Shown: positions 32,630-41,566, numbered from the stretch's first letter. The stretch is DNA of 64,000 nt from Actinoplanes philippinensis (GCF_900113015.1 NZ_FONV01000006.1:434001-498000); one strand, 5' to 3'. Program-made: numbers and translations. The notes: generated by a model from the sequence alone, not told the origin.

Positions 32630-33709
32630 ATGAGCACCACACCGGCCTTGTTGATCTCGCTGGCGCTGCTGGTGTTCAACGGGTTCTTCGTGGCCGCCGA
32701 GTTCGCGCTGGTCGCGGCGAAACGGCACCGGCTGGAGACGGCCGCGGCCGAGGGGTCGCGCGGCGCCCGGGCGGCCCTGGCCGGCACCCGGCGGCTGTCG
32801 CTGATGCTGGCCGGCGCGCAGCTCGGCATCACCCTGTGCACGCTGGGCCTGGGCGCGCTGGCGAAACCGGCGGTCGCGCACCTGCTGCAGCCGGTCTTCA
32901 CCATGGCCAGGCTGCCGGCGGACGCCGCCTACGCGGTGGCGTTCGTGCTGGCGGTGGCGCTGGTCGGCTTCCTGCACGTGGTGGTCGGCGAGATGGCCCC
33001 GAAGTCGTGGGCGATCAGCCATCCGGAGTCGTCGGCGCAGCTGCTGGCGATCCCGTTCGTCGGGTTCACCACGATGCTGCGGCCGGTGCTGGCGGCGCTG
33101 AACGGGCTGGCCAACGCCTGCCTCAAGCTGGTCAAGGTGACCCCGCAGGACGAGCTGGCCCAGGTGCACAGCGCCGAGCAGCTGCGGATGCTGCTGGAGA
33201 CGTCGAAGGAGCACGGGACGCTTCCGGACGCCGAGCACGAGCTGCTGACCGCGATGCTCGCGGTGGAGTCGACGACGGTGGGCGACGTGATGACCCCGAC
33301 CGCACGGATCGTGTCGGTGCCGGCCGCGGCGGGCGCCCGTGACGTGGAGCTGCGCAGCGTCGAGGCCGGGCGGTCCCGGCTGGCGGTCACGTCGGCGGAC
33401 GGGGCGATCGCCGGGATCGTGCACGTGCGGGAGGCGGCGAAGGCGGTCGGCGCCGGCGGTGACGCCACGGCCGGGCAGCTGATGACGTCGCCGCTGCGGC
33501 TGGCCGCCGGGACCAGCGGGCTGGACGCGATCGCGGCGATGCGCCGGGAACGCAACCAGGTCGCGCTGGTCACCGAGGCGGACGCGGTGGTCGGGCTGGT
33601 CGCCCTGGAGGACCTGCTGGAGCAGGTGATCGGACAGTTCGACGACGAGACCGATCCGGTGATCGACGCCGCGCGCCGGGCCGGTCGGACGTCGCGCTCA
33701 GGGGCGTAG
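32630..33709 (+). CDS. CNNM-family membrane protein lacking the CorC_HlyC domain
   Basis: A 359-residue partner of the upstream gene. The DUF21 membrane domain (about 1-190; FNGFFVAAEFALVAAKRHRLE, LMLAGAQLGITLCTLGLGAL, VVGEMAPKSWAI) is followed by a CBS pair (about 205-330; GDVMTPTARIVSVP, MRRERNQVALVTEADAVVG). It stops 25 residues after the CBS domain with no C-terminal CorC_HlyC domain. ATG 32630 has a GGAGGTGG box 6 nt upstream. Probable partner subunit or paralogue in divalent-cation transport. Its end overlaps the convergent small gene at 33698 by 12 nt. Confidence 0.88.
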   Translation: MSTTPALLISLALLVFNGFFVAAEFALVAAKRHRLETAAAEGSRGARAALAGTRRLSLMLAGAQLGITLCTLGLGALAKPAVAHLLQPVFTMARLPADAAYAVAFVLAVALVGFLHVVVGEMAPKSWAISHPESSAQLLAIPFVGFTTMLRPVLAALNGLANACLKLVKVTPQDELAQVHSAEQLRMLLETSKEHGTLPDAEHELLTAMLAVESTTVGDVMTPTARIVSVPAAAGARDVELRSVEAGRSRLAVTSADGAIAGIVHVREAAKAVGAGGDATAGQLMTSPLRLAAGTSGLDAIAAMRRERNQVALVTEADAVVGLVALEDLLEQVIGQFDDETDPVIDAARRAGRTSRSGA

Positions 33710-34018
33710 CCACTCGCCGTCCGGGGTGCGGACCTCGAAGCTGTCGCCGTCGAGACGCACGTCGGGGCAGCCGTCGGCGACCGCGCTCCAGCCGTGCACG
33801 GAGCGGACGGCGTGCTGGCGGCAGTGTTTCTCGTCGGTGTAGCCCCAGGCCATCAGCACGTCGCGGCCACGGTAGGAGTAGCGGCCCACCGAGGCGATGC
33901 GGTCGCCGTCGGCCCGGCGGTAGAAGTCGGCGCGCAGCCCGGGGACGATCGTGCCCTCGAACTCGGCGTCCAGCGCCGACCGATGTGGGGCATAGGTGGT
34001 CAAATCAGGAAGAGACAC
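33698..34018 (-). CDS. Small conserved-looking hypothetical protein
   Basis: A 106-residue soluble protein with balanced composition and good codon bias (FYRRADGDRIASVGRYSYRG, DVLMAWGYTDEKHCRQHAV). No domain is recognised. GTG start at 34018. Two cysteines and three histidines in the middle (EKHCRQH, DGCPD) could bind metal, but this is only a possibility. The last 12 nt overlap the CNNM gene end on the other strand. Confidence 0.6.
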   Translation of the reverse strand: MSLPDLTTYAPHRSALDAEFEGTIVPGLRADFYRRADGDRIASVGRYSYRGRDVLMAWGYTDEKHCRQHAVRSVHGWSAVADGCPDVRLDGDSFEVRTPDGEWLRP

Positions 34019-34057
34019 GCCGGTTGGTCGATCATGCGGGCCGGGAAGTTCCCGAGA

Positions 34058-34687
34058 TCAGTCCTTCAGGTGACTGCGGATCTTCGACCGCAGCGCCCGC
34101 CGGGCCAGCGGGCCCAGCTCGTCCACCACCTCGACCAGCACCGCCAGCTGGTCGAGCGCCGCCAGAGCCTGCTGTCCGCCGTCGTGATCGACGCCCTCGT
34201 AGAGCTCCAGACCGACGAACGCCGCCGCCACCGCCTTCGCCAGCCCCGGCAGATCGGCGACCTCGGCCACCGGCGAACCCGCCAGCAGCCGCCGCAACAC
34301 CGACTCGATCTCGTCCGACCACATCCGCAGCGCCGCCGCCGTCGGCGGGGCCAGCCGCTCCCCGGTCTGCGCGGCCGCCAGCATCTGCGCCAGCACCGAC
34401 ACGTTGCCCGCCGCCAGCTCCGCCTCGTGCAGCTCCCGGCCCACCGACAGCAGCTCCCGCAACGAGCCGACCGCCGCGAACCGGTCCGCATACGCCGCCA
34501 CGCGCTCCCGGGTGGCCCGCTCACAGGCGGTGCCGAGCAGCTCGTCGACCGAGCCGTAGTGGTAGAACACCAGCGCCTGGTTGACCCCGGCGGCGGCCGC
34601 GATGGTCCGGGCCGACACACCGGTGACACCGTGTTCGCGCAGCGCCGCCAGGGCGCCGTCGAGCAGTCGCTGCTTGGTGTCGCTCAT
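34058..34687 (-). CDS. TetR-family regulator
   Basis: A 209-residue TetR regulator with HTH VSARTIAAAAGVNQALVFYH (residues about 24-45) followed by GSVDELLGTACERATRERVA. The C-terminal domain has an acidic helix EIESVLRRLLAGSPVAEVAD and a basic end (RRALRSKIRSHLKD). No palindromic operator is evident upstream, where the sequence is a G-rich low-complexity repeat. It has no facing gene, so its targets may be distant. Confidence 0.87.
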   Translation of the reverse strand: MSDTKQRLLDGALAALREHGVTGVSARTIAAAAGVNQALVFYHYGSVDELLGTACERATRERVAAYADRFAAVGSLRELLSVGRELHEAELAAGNVSVLAQMLAAAQTGERLAPPTAAALRMWSDEIESVLRRLLAGSPVAEVADLPGLAKAVAAAFVGLELYEGVDHDGGQQALAALDQLAVLVEVVDELGPLARRALRSKIRSHLKD

Positions 34688-34733
34688 GACCGGACATTCT
34701 GCCGGGCGCGCCGCCGGAGGCACGGCACGGGGT

Positions 34734-34873
34734 GCGGCGGCACCAGGACGCAGCGGCCGGGGGTACGGCAGCGGGCGGCACGGGGTACGGCGACACCGGG
34801 ATGCGGCGGCGGGGGTATGGCGGGGGCGCCACGGGCCGCGGCGGCACCAGGACGCAGCGGCCGGGGGTACGGC
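34734..34873. repeat. Low-complexity G-rich spacer with 36-bp direct repeat
   Basis: Between the tetR start (34687) and the end of the HEAT gene (34941) the + strand is G-rich with repeated GGGGGTACGGC-like strings. A 36-bp segment at 34734-34769 recurs exactly at 34838-34873 (offset 104 bp). Diverged copies lie between. No gene is supported. Confidence 0.65.
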
Positions 34874-34940
34874 GGCGGACCCGCCGGGGGCTCGGCGGCA
34901 CGGGGACACGGCGGCACGGGTGCGGCCGACCTGATGGTCG

Positions 34941-36014
34941 TCAGGACTGGAAGCGGCCGTCCTTCGGCAGGCCGGCCGCCGCCAGCAGCGACACCACGTA
35001 GGGCCCGTCGCCCCACGCGTCGGCCTCGATGAGCGCCCGCACCACGGCCAGCTGCAGGTCGGTGAAGCGGCTGATCAGCGTGGTGGTGCGGGGGAACACC
35101 GCGTCGACCAGCGCGCCGATCAGGGTGGTGCGCTCCTGGCCGGGGCGGGTCTTGCGCAGCCGCCGGATCAGCAGCTCGACCCGGTCGGCGGCGGTCGCCG
35201 GGTCGAGGCGGGACAGGCTGAGGGCCGCGAGGGTCCGCATGTCGCCCTCGAGGAACGGCCAGTTCGGCACCGGGTCGCCGGCTTCCAGGAGACACTCGTA
35301 GACCTGGTCGATCACCTCGCGGGGCGGCCGGGTGTAGAGCGTGGCCACCGCGATCGCCGCGGCCCACCGCTCGGTCGGCACCGGACCGGCCAGGCGCATG
35401 GCGAGCGCCCCGGTCAGGGCCCGGTCGGCGGCCACCCCTCCGGCGAGGGCGGCGGCGACCGCGGCGACGGCGGCGACCTCCACGTGCGCGCCGGGCTCGG
35501 ACTCGATCACCCGGGTGAGGGCGGGCACGACGACGTGGCGTTCCTCCGGGAACCAGGCCAGCAGGTGCGCCGTGTGCATCCGCACGGCCGGTTCGGGGTC
35601 GGTCAGCGCTGTCAGGAATGCCGGAATCCGCGCGCGAACCGCATCATAGGCGGCCATGTCCCATTGTTCGGGCGAGGGGACGGCCCGCAACGCCGCCGGG
35701 TCGGGGCGCTCGATCAGCCAGTACGTCTCGTCGCCGATCGCGATCAGGCGCAGCAGCTGGCAGGCGCCGAACCGGTCGCCGGCCGCCGGGTCGGCGATGA
35801 CGTCGATCAGGAACGGGATCGCCGCGATGCTGGTCGGGAAGCGGCTGCCCTGCTGGACGAGCGTGCCGGCCAGGTAGTTGTAGGCGCTGCGGCGCAGGAA
35901 CTCGTCGGCGGACCAGAGCGCGTGCAGGGCCGCGGGCACCCCGGTGGAGGCGCGGGGGTCGCGCGTCAGGGAGGCCCAGTTGACGGCGTCGACCATGTGC
36001 GTGCGCTCGGGCAT
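34941..36014 (-). CDS. HEAT-repeat protein
   Basis: A 357-residue alpha-helical solenoid with six or more HEAT-like repeats, for example ALTDPEPAVRMHTAHLLAWF (about 130-150), VAAVAAVAAALAGGVAADRAL, TERWAAAIAVATLYTRPPRE and LAALSLSRLDPATAADRVEL. Such proteins are cytoplasmic scaffolds; paralogues in actinomycetes are numerous and uncharacterised. The N-terminus (VDAVNWASLTRDPRASTGVP, then RRSAYNYLAGTLVQQG) matches that group. It appears monocistronic and is divergent from nothing: the next gene lies on the same strand 92 bp upstream. Confidence 0.8.
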   Translation of the reverse strand: MPERTHMVDAVNWASLTRDPRASTGVPAALHALWSADEFLRRSAYNYLAGTLVQQGSRFPTSIAAIPFLIDVIADPAAGDRFGACQLLRLIAIGDETYWLIERPDPAALRAVPSPEQWDMAAYDAVRARIPAFLTALTDPEPAVRMHTAHLLAWFPEERHVVVPALTRVIESEPGAHVEVAAVAAVAAALAGGVAADRALTGALAMRLAGPVPTERWAAAIAVATLYTRPPREVIDQVYECLLEAGDPVPNWPFLEGDMRTLAALSLSRLDPATAADRVELLIRRLRKTRPGQERTTLIGALVDAVFPRTTTLISRFTDLQLAVVRALIEADAWGDGPYVVSLLAAAGLPKDGRFQS

Positions 36015-36106
36015 ACCCCGGAATCTAGACGATCATCTCCCCAGACACCGCCCGCCCCCGACGTCGTCCGCATCGATCGCCGCGCGGGTGGCCGTACCGA
36101 ATCGGG

Positions 36107-37462
36107 TTATTGATCGAGAATGCGGGCGGCGACCGCCTCGCCCATCCGGATGGCGCCGTCGACGTGCTGGAATCCGAGGCCGGCGATGTCGCTGCTGGCG
36201 AAGGCCAGCGGGCCGACGTCGGACCGCAGGTGGCGGCCGTATCGGGTGAGCGAGCCGATGTCGAAGGAGGTGCCGAAGGCGCCGACCGTCCACTCGTCGG
36301 CCATCCACGGGCTCTCGTAGTAGTGGACCGGGGTGAGCGCCTGCTCGCCGTAGTAGGCGGCGAGCGCCTCCAGGACCCGGCGCTTGCGGGTCTCCGGGTC
36401 GAGGGCGAGCAGGGCGTCGGCCTTGACGTCGGAGACGAACCCGACGAGGGTGCCGCGGGTCTCGCCCTCGACGTCCTCGTTGGTGTTGTCGTAGGCCTCG
36501 TGGACCAGGGAGTACGGGCTGAACGCCGTCCCGGACAGCCCGAGCTCGCGCCAGAACGGCGTCTCGTAGGTGACGTGCAGCTTGATCACCAGGCCGAACG
36601 AGATGTGCTGGCGCATCTGGGCCTGCACCGGCGGCAGCGCCGGAACGTACTGCACGCGGCTGACCAGGGTGGGCGGCACGGCCAGCACCACGTGGCGGCC
36701 CTGGTAGCTGCCGCGGCCGGTGAGGACGGTCGCCCCGCCGTCGGTCCACTCGACCTTGGTGACCGCCTCGTCCAGGTGGACGGCGCCGTCCGGCAGCCGG
36801 GCGGCGAGCGCCAGCGGCACCCGCTGCAGGCCGCCGACGACCCGCCGGTCCAGGATGAAGTCGGCGTCGACCAGGTGGCTGAACCCGCCCGCGCTGGCCG
36901 CCATCAGCACCGCCGACAGCGCCGAGAACGAGTGCGCCGGCTTGGTCAGCATCGCCGGGCCGACGTAGAGGCCGACGTTGTCGCGGGCCTCCGGGTCGTC
37001 GGTCTGCCCGGCGAGCCACGCGGCGAACGAGATCCGGTCGAGCTCCTCGGCGTCCGGGTGCTCCCACGGCTCCAGCGGGTCCATCTGGGCGGCGAGCCGG
37101 TCCATCTCCTTGACCAGGCGTTCCACCTCGGCGGCGGTGCCCGCGGAGACCGGGAACTTCTCCCCTTCGAAGGTACGGCGTACGCCGTCGCGGCCGATGT
37201 AGATCGACTCCCCGGCCCGGTAGCGGGAGTACATCTCCAGGCCCAGCTCGTCGAGCAGCGCGAGCAGGGCGGTCTGGTCCGGGGAGACCCACTGGCCGCC
37301 GACCTCGAGACGGACGCCCTCGTGGTCCTCGGTGAGCAGGCGGCCACCGACGCGGTCGCGGGCCTCCAGGACCACCACGCGGCGGCCGGCCGCGTGCAGG
37401 CGGTTCGCGACGGTGAGCCCGGTGACACCGGCCCCGACCACCACGACGTCGACGTCGGTCAC
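36107..37462 (-). CDS. FAD-dependent amine oxidase, probable putrescine oxidase
   Basis: A 451-residue flavin monoamine oxidase. The Rossmann FAD motif is VVVVGAGVTGLTVANRL (6-22), with VLEARDRVGGRLLTEDHEGV and GGQWVSPDQTALL downstream; the C-terminal FAD clamp is GFQHVDGAIRMGEAVAARIL. The GGQWV and SPYSLVHEAYDN stretches fit the putrescine-oxidase/MAO group. It converts putrescine to 4-aminobutanal (spontaneously cyclising) with H2O2. It is the last gene of the aguB-aguA-oxidase operon and its GTG overlaps the aguA stop by 4 nt, which is the main ground for naming the substrate. Confidence 0.87.
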   Translation of the reverse strand: MTDVDVVVVGAGVTGLTVANRLHAAGRRVVVLEARDRVGGRLLTEDHEGVRLEVGGQWVSPDQTALLALLDELGLEMYSRYRAGESIYIGRDGVRRTFEGEKFPVSAGTAAEVERLVKEMDRLAAQMDPLEPWEHPDAEELDRISFAAWLAGQTDDPEARDNVGLYVGPAMLTKPAHSFSALSAVLMAASAGGFSHLVDADFILDRRVVGGLQRVPLALAARLPDGAVHLDEAVTKVEWTDGGATVLTGRGSYQGRHVVLAVPPTLVSRVQYVPALPPVQAQMRQHISFGLVIKLHVTYETPFWRELGLSGTAFSPYSLVHEAYDNTNEDVEGETRGTLVGFVSDVKADALLALDPETRKRRVLEALAAYYGEQALTPVHYYESPWMADEWTVGAFGTSFDIGSLTRYGRHLRSDVGPLAFASSDIAGLGFQHVDGAIRMGEAVAARILDQ

Positions 37463-38454
37463 GACTCTCCTCCAGGTATTGCGGGTTCCTGCTGGGTGAT
37501 GCAGTGGATGCCACCACCGAGCGCGAAGATCGCCCGGGCGTCGACGCCGACGACCCGGCGGCCGGGGTAGGCGGCGGCCAGGATCTCCAGCGCCTGGTCG
37601 TCCCGGGGATCGTCGAACGTGCAGGCGACGACACCGGCGTTGCACACTAGGTGATTGACGTACGAGTGATCAACTGGGCCGTTCCCGTCCTCGACCCCCT
37701 CCGGCGCGGGTAGATCGATGATCTTCCAGTCGTCAGGCAGGGCGGCCCGGATCTCAGCCGTGACGAGGTGATCCGGGTGCCCCGGATCGGGCTGGACGTG
37801 CAGCAACACGGTTCCCGGCGCGGGGAACGTGGCCACGATGTCGACGTGCCCGCGAGTGCCGAACTCCTCGTAGTCACGGGTCAGGCCGCGCGGCAGCCAC
37901 ACCACCTCGCGGACGCCCAGGGTGCGGCGCAGCTCACCCTCGACCCGCCCCCTGGTCCACCCGGGGTTACGGCCCGGATCCCGCTGCACCGTCTCGGTGA
38001 CCAGCACCGTCCCCCGGCCGTCGACGTGGATGCCACCGCCCTCGTTGACCATCTCCGAGCCGATGATCGTGGCGCCGGCCCACTCGGCGACCCGGCGGGC
38101 GATCCGCGCGTCCTTCTCCCACGTCGCCCAGCTCTGCCCGCCCCAGCCGTTGAACACCCAGTCGACGGCGCCCAGCCCGTCCGGGCCGACCACGAACGTC
38201 GGGCCGATGTCCCGCATCCACGCGTCGTCGAGCGGGGCCTGGAAGTACTCGACGGCGTCACCGAGCCAGTCCGTGGCGTCGCGGATCGCGGACGGGTCGA
38301 CGACCAGGCGGACCGGCTCGAACTCGGCGACCGCGAGCGCCACCGAGGCCCACGCCCGGCGGGCCTCGTCACCGTCGGCGTATCCGGAGGAGGGCCAGGC
38401 CATCCAGGTGCAGGTGTGCGGCTCGGTCTCGGCCGGCATGCGCCATGCGGTCAC
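37459..38454 (-). CDS. aguA: Agmatine deiminase
   Basis: A 331-residue enzyme of the amidinotransferase fold converting agmatine to N-carbamoylputrescine and ammonia. Diagnostic segments: RMPAETEPHTCTWMAWPSS at the start, DDAWMRDIGPTFVVG, WVFNGWGGQ, NEGGGIHVDGRGTVLVTE, GHVDIVATF, and the catalytic-cysteine loop FALGGGIHCITQQEP near the C-terminus. GTG 38454 is chosen because it overlaps the aguB stop (GTGA) and gives the normal N-terminus. It is the middle gene of a three-gene operon. Confidence 0.93.
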   Translation of the reverse strand: MTAWRMPAETEPHTCTWMAWPSSGYADGDEARRAWASVALAVAEFEPVRLVVDPSAIRDATDWLGDAVEYFQAPLDDAWMRDIGPTFVVGPDGLGAVDWVFNGWGGQSWATWEKDARIARRVAEWAGATIIGSEMVNEGGGIHVDGRGTVLVTETVQRDPGRNPGWTRGRVEGELRRTLGVREVVWLPRGLTRDYEEFGTRGHVDIVATFPAPGTVLLHVQPDPGHPDHLVTAEIRAALPDDWKIIDLPAPEGVEDGNGPVDHSYVNHLVCNAGVVACTFDDPRDDQALEILAAAYPGRRVVGVDARAIFALGGGIHCITQQEPAIPGGES

Positions 38455-39365
38455 GAGAGGCCACCGTACGTGTCCGGGCGCCGGGTGCGCAGGAACGGGA
38501 ACAGGGTCAGCCAGTCCCGGCGCTGGTCGAGGTCGAGGTCGGCGACCAGCACGGCCTCGCTGTCGCGAGGGGCACGGGCGAGGATCCGGCCGTACGGGTC
38601 GACGATGAACGAGGAGCCGTAGAAGGTGATCCGCCCCTCGTCGCCGGTGCGGTTGGGAACCACGATGAACAGGCCGTTGGCGATCGCGTGGCCGACGATG
38701 ACCTGCTGCCACAGCGGCTGGGTGTCGAAGTCGGGATGGTCCGGCTCGGAGCCGATCGCGGTGGGGTAGGCGAGAATGTCGGCCCCCTTGAGCGCATAGC
38801 AGCGGGCCACCTCCGGGAACCATTCGTCCCAGCAGGTCGGCAGCCCCACCTTCGCGCCGGGCAGCTGGTGGACCGGGTAGGCGTCGTCGGCCGGGCCGGG
38901 CCGGAAATACCTGTCCTCGACGTAGCCCTCGGTGACCGGGATGTGCGTCTTGCGGGTCCGGCCGACGACGGTCCCGGTCCGGTCGACCAGGACCGCGGTG
39001 TTGAAGCCCAGCCCGTCGCCCAGGTCGACGTTCTCGTAGAGCGAGGCGTGCACCAGGATCCCGTGCCGCCGGGCCGCCTCGGCCGCGAGCGCCACGGTGG
39101 GACCGGTGAGGAGGTCCTCGGCCAGGTCGACCGGTCTGCCGGCCGGCTCCTCGAACGCCGGATACCTCGACAGGGTCAGCTCCGGCAGGAACACCACCTC
39201 GGCCCCGGCGCCGGCGGCCTGCGCGATCCCGCCGAGCAGCACCTCGCGCAGCTCCGCGGGGTCGGGCCGCCAGTGGTGCTGGACCAGGCCCACCCGCAAC
39301 GGCGGACGGGCCGGCGCGTCGACACGGGCGGGCGAGTCGTGGGCCGCGGACCGGATCAGTTCCAT
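38451..39365 (-). CDS. aguB: N-carbamoylputrescine amidase (nitrilase superfamily)
   Basis: A 304-residue C-N hydrolase making putrescine from N-carbamoylputrescine. The catalytic triad is visible: Glu in VVFLPELTLSRYPAF, Lys in RKTHIPVTEGYVEDRYF and Cys in VGLPTCWDEWFPEVAR. The EGYVE-R-YF and CWDEWFPE stretches are typical of AguB rather than generic nitrilases. About 15 extra residues precede the enzyme start (PLRVGLVQHHW). It is the first gene of the operon, read from a promoter facing the TetR gene at 39448. Confidence 0.92.
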   Translation of the reverse strand: MELIRSAAHDSPARVDAPARPPLRVGLVQHHWRPDPAELREVLLGGIAQAAGAGAEVVFLPELTLSRYPAFEEPAGRPVDLAEDLLTGPTVALAAEAARRHGILVHASLYENVDLGDGLGFNTAVLVDRTGTVVGRTRKTHIPVTEGYVEDRYFRPGPADDAYPVHQLPGAKVGLPTCWDEWFPEVARCYALKGADILAYPTAIGSEPDHPDFDTQPLWQQVIVGHAIANGLFIVVPNRTGDEGRITFYGSSFIVDPYGRILARAPRDSEAVLVADLDLDQRRDWLTLFPFLRTRRPDTYGGLS

Positions 39366-39386
39366 GGCAACCTCATGTCAGACTTT

Positions 39387-39403
39387 AACGAACGGCATTC
39401 GTT
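39387..39403. promoter_or_regulatory. Palindromic operator between aguB and tetR
   Basis: AACGAA-CGGCA-TTCGTT, 6-bp arms with a 5-bp spacer, in a locally AT-rich stretch 22 bp upstream of aguB and 45 bp upstream of the tetR gene. The layout (TetR facing the catabolic operon) makes it the likely target of that TetR. Confidence 0.6.
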
Positions 39404-39447
39404 TTACTATGGTGGTCCACCTCAGCCGAGCGCAAGGGGGTTCGCCG

Positions 39448-40080
39448 ATGGCCCGGCCCGTCACACCGAAACTGTCGGTCGACAAGATCGCCGCGGCGGC
39501 GCTCGCGCTGGTCGACGCCAAGGGCGAGTTCACGCTCGGCGAGGTCGCGGCGGCGCTGTCGGTGCGCCCGTCGTCGATCTACAACCACCTGAGCGGCAAG
39601 ACCGAGATCATCGAGGCGATGCGGGCGCTGATCTTCCGCGAGGAGCCGCCGGCCGACCTCACCGGCACGTGGGCCGAGGCGCTACGGGCGCTGCTGCTGC
39701 GCTATCGGGACGCGTTCGCCCGCCACCCGCGGCTCATCCCGATGCTGACCGCGCACACCGTCTCCTCCCCCGACGTGGTGCACATGTACGACGACATCGC
39801 CACGGTGCTGCACTCGGCGGGCATCCCGGCCGCACGGCTGCTCGACGTGATCACGGTGCTGGACAGCTTCGTCATCGGGTCGGCGCTCGACATCGCCGCG
39901 CCCGACCAGGTCTGGGACCCGGCGCAGGCCCGCACGCCGGTGCTGGTCGCCGCGATCGAGGCCGCCGGGCACGGCCGGGAGCGCGCCGACCGTGCCTTCG
40001 AGCTGGGCCTCGGGCTGATCCTCGGCTCGCTCGCCGCCTTCGCCGCCGATCAGGGGCGCGGCGATCAGGGGCGCGGATAG
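39448..40080 (+). CDS. TetR-family regulator of the agmatine/putrescine operon
   Basis: A 210-residue TetR protein with HTH TLGEVAAALSVRPSSIYNHL (residues about 29-48) and a TetR_C-type ligand domain (VVHMYDDIATVLHSAGIPAAR, LDSFVIGSALDIAAP). Start 39448 follows AAGGGGG at about 9 nt. The end carries a small duplication (DQGRGDQGRG). It faces aguB with a palindrome between, so it probably represses the operon and is released by agmatine, putrescine or an intermediate. Confidence 0.87.
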   Translation: MARPVTPKLSVDKIAAAALALVDAKGEFTLGEVAAALSVRPSSIYNHLSGKTEIIEAMRALIFREEPPADLTGTWAEALRALLLRYRDAFARHPRLIPMLTAHTVSSPDVVHMYDDIATVLHSAGIPAARLLDVITVLDSFVIGSALDIAAPDQVWDPAQARTPVLVAAIEAAGHGRERADRAFELGLGLILGSLAAFAADQGRGDQGRG

Positions 40081-40223
40081 AGCAGGCAGGGCTCGCGCCC
40101 GCGGGCGAAGGCGGCCGGGCTCGGCATCAACACCGGCGGAGTGGTTCGCGGGTCCGCCCGCATGCCCTCGTCGCCGCCGACCGGCGCCGAGCCGCGGAAG
40201 CCGTGCTCAGGCCCGAAGACAGG

Positions 40224-41210
40224 TCACCCGAACACCAGCTTCGTCAGGCGCTCGCTGCTCGTGCGGAAGACCCCGGGACCGTCCGACACCTCGGCCAGGA
40301 TGCGGCGGCAGCCGTCGGCCTCGATGTTGAGCGTGCCACCCGGCTCCAACTGGACCAGCGCGAACCGGCTGGCCGGCTGGTCACAGGCGGGCGAGGCCGG
40401 CTCGGACGCGGCGACCTCGGCGCGGATCGCCGTCCAGTCGGCCGCCGACAGCGGCCCGCCCGCGCGGAAGCCACCGGCCGGCTTCCCGCTGCCACGCTCG
40501 CTCGCCGGGACGTCGTAGACGCAACGACGGGCCGAGGCAGTCTCCGGCAGCGGGCCGAGCGTGCCCTTGTTCTCGCTGCCCATGGCGCCCGTCGTCCAGG
40601 TCATGTCGGCGTACGTCTGCGAGCATCCGGCGGTCGCGGCCTCGTCCGACTCGATCTGGCCGGTCACCCGGCTCGAGACGGTGACGGTCACCAGCCCGTC
40701 GTAGGCCTTTCGGAACTCGGTGCGGGGCTTGACGCAGGCGTCGACCGGAACGCCGGGGCGGACCCAGCGGTTGTCCCGGTCGACCAGCACCACCCAGGGC
40801 ACCCCGGGCAGGTCGGCGGTGCAGATCTCCGCGGTCGACGCCTCGTCGGGCAACCGCAACGCCGACAGGAGCGCGGTGAGATCGTCGGCGCGGGCCTCCT
40901 CGGCGGTCTGCTCACTCCCGCCTCCCGGGCGCTGCCGGATGCCGACCCGGCACACGACCGCGGCGACCGGCTGGAACGAGTCGTCGAGAAGCGGCATCGT
41001 CAGCGCCTCGTGCGCGGCGGTGAACTGGTCCATCTGGTCCTTCGGCAGCGCCGCGTCACAGGACTCCCAGCGGTCGTGCACCACGGGCGCGGCCGGCCCG
41101 CTGCGCTGCGGGCCGGGGACCGCCGCTCCGGGACCGTCGCCGGGGCGGGCGCACCCACCGGCGAGCAGAGCGATCAGGGCAACGGTCGTCGTGGTCGCGC
41201 GCATGCGCAT
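40224..41210 (-). CDS. Secreted lipoprotein, unknown function
   Basis: A 328-residue lipoprotein: signal peptide MRMRATTTTVALIALLAGGC with the lipidated cysteine at 20, a Pro/Gly linker to about 42, then a beta-rich domain with many cysteines in pairs (ESCDAAL, VVCRVG, AEICTADL, VDACVKP, AGCSQTY, RRCVYDV, PACDQP, DGCRRIL), suggesting four disulfides. The family is not recognised; similar Cys-rich lipoproteins in Micromonosporaceae are hypothetical. GGAG lies 6 nt upstream of ATG 41210; ATG 41204 is also possible. It appears monocistronic. The 143-bp gap 40081-40223 before it holds nothing I recognise. Confidence 0.75.
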   Translation of the reverse strand: MRMRATTTTVALIALLAGGCARPGDGPGAAVPGPQRSGPAAPVVHDRWESCDAALPKDQMDQFTAAHEALTMPLLDDSFQPVAAVVCRVGIRQRPGGGSEQTAEEARADDLTALLSALRLPDEASTAEICTADLPGVPWVVLVDRDNRWVRPGVPVDACVKPRTEFRKAYDGLVTVTVSSRVTGQIESDEAATAGCSQTYADMTWTTGAMGSENKGTLGPLPETASARRCVYDVPASERGSGKPAGGFRAGGPLSAADWTAIRAEVAASEPASPACDQPASRFALVQLEPGGTLNIEADGCRRILAEVSDGPGVFRTSSERLTKLVFG

Positions 41211-41277
41211 GGCGTGCTCCTCCGTGTCACCGAGTGGCTTGCCGGGTCAGACGGCGCGACGGCCCGCGCGGTTGCCG

Positions 41278-41508
41278 TCATCGCCCGCCGGAGTCGAGGT
41301 GGACCGCCACGTCGTAGAGAAGCTGGACCGGCTCACCGTTGGTGACACCCACGAAAACCGGGTCACCCGCGGGGGTACGGCCGTGGCGCCACACCTCGGC
41401 GCGGGCCGCGTCGGCCGACTCCCGGTGGACCCGGCCGGCCAGGTGCAGGTCCATGACTTTACGCGCGGTCGTGCGGTCACTGGGCAGCCGCACGCGGAAC
41501 AGCGGCAC
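41278..41508 (-). CDS. Small hypothetical protein
   Basis: A 76-residue soluble protein with a compact alpha/beta pattern: LFRVRLPSDRTTARKVMDLH, ESADAARAEVWRH, DPVFVGVTNGEPVQLLYDVA. Not recognised. Translation is well supported: AAGGAGGTG lies 5 nt before GTG 41508. It is divergent from the TetR gene at 41567 with an operator-like palindrome between, so it is the probable regulated target of that TetR despite its size. Confidence 0.65.
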   Translation of the reverse strand: MPLFRVRLPSDRTTARKVMDLHLAGRVHRESADAARAEVWRHGRTPAGDPVFVGVTNGEPVQLLYDVAVHLDSGGR

Positions 41509-41528
41509 GATCCACCTCCTTGAACGCC

Positions 41529-41544
41529 GGTAACCTGACTTACC
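41529..41544. promoter_or_regulatory. Operator-like palindrome between small gene and tetR
   Basis: GGTAA-CCTGAC-TTACC (5-bp arms, 6-bp spacer) followed by a TTAACCTAA string that repeats the TAACCTGA inside it. The location 22 bp from the tetR start fits autoregulation. Confidence 0.45.
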
Positions 41545-41566
41545 AACGTTAACCTAAGATGGTGGG

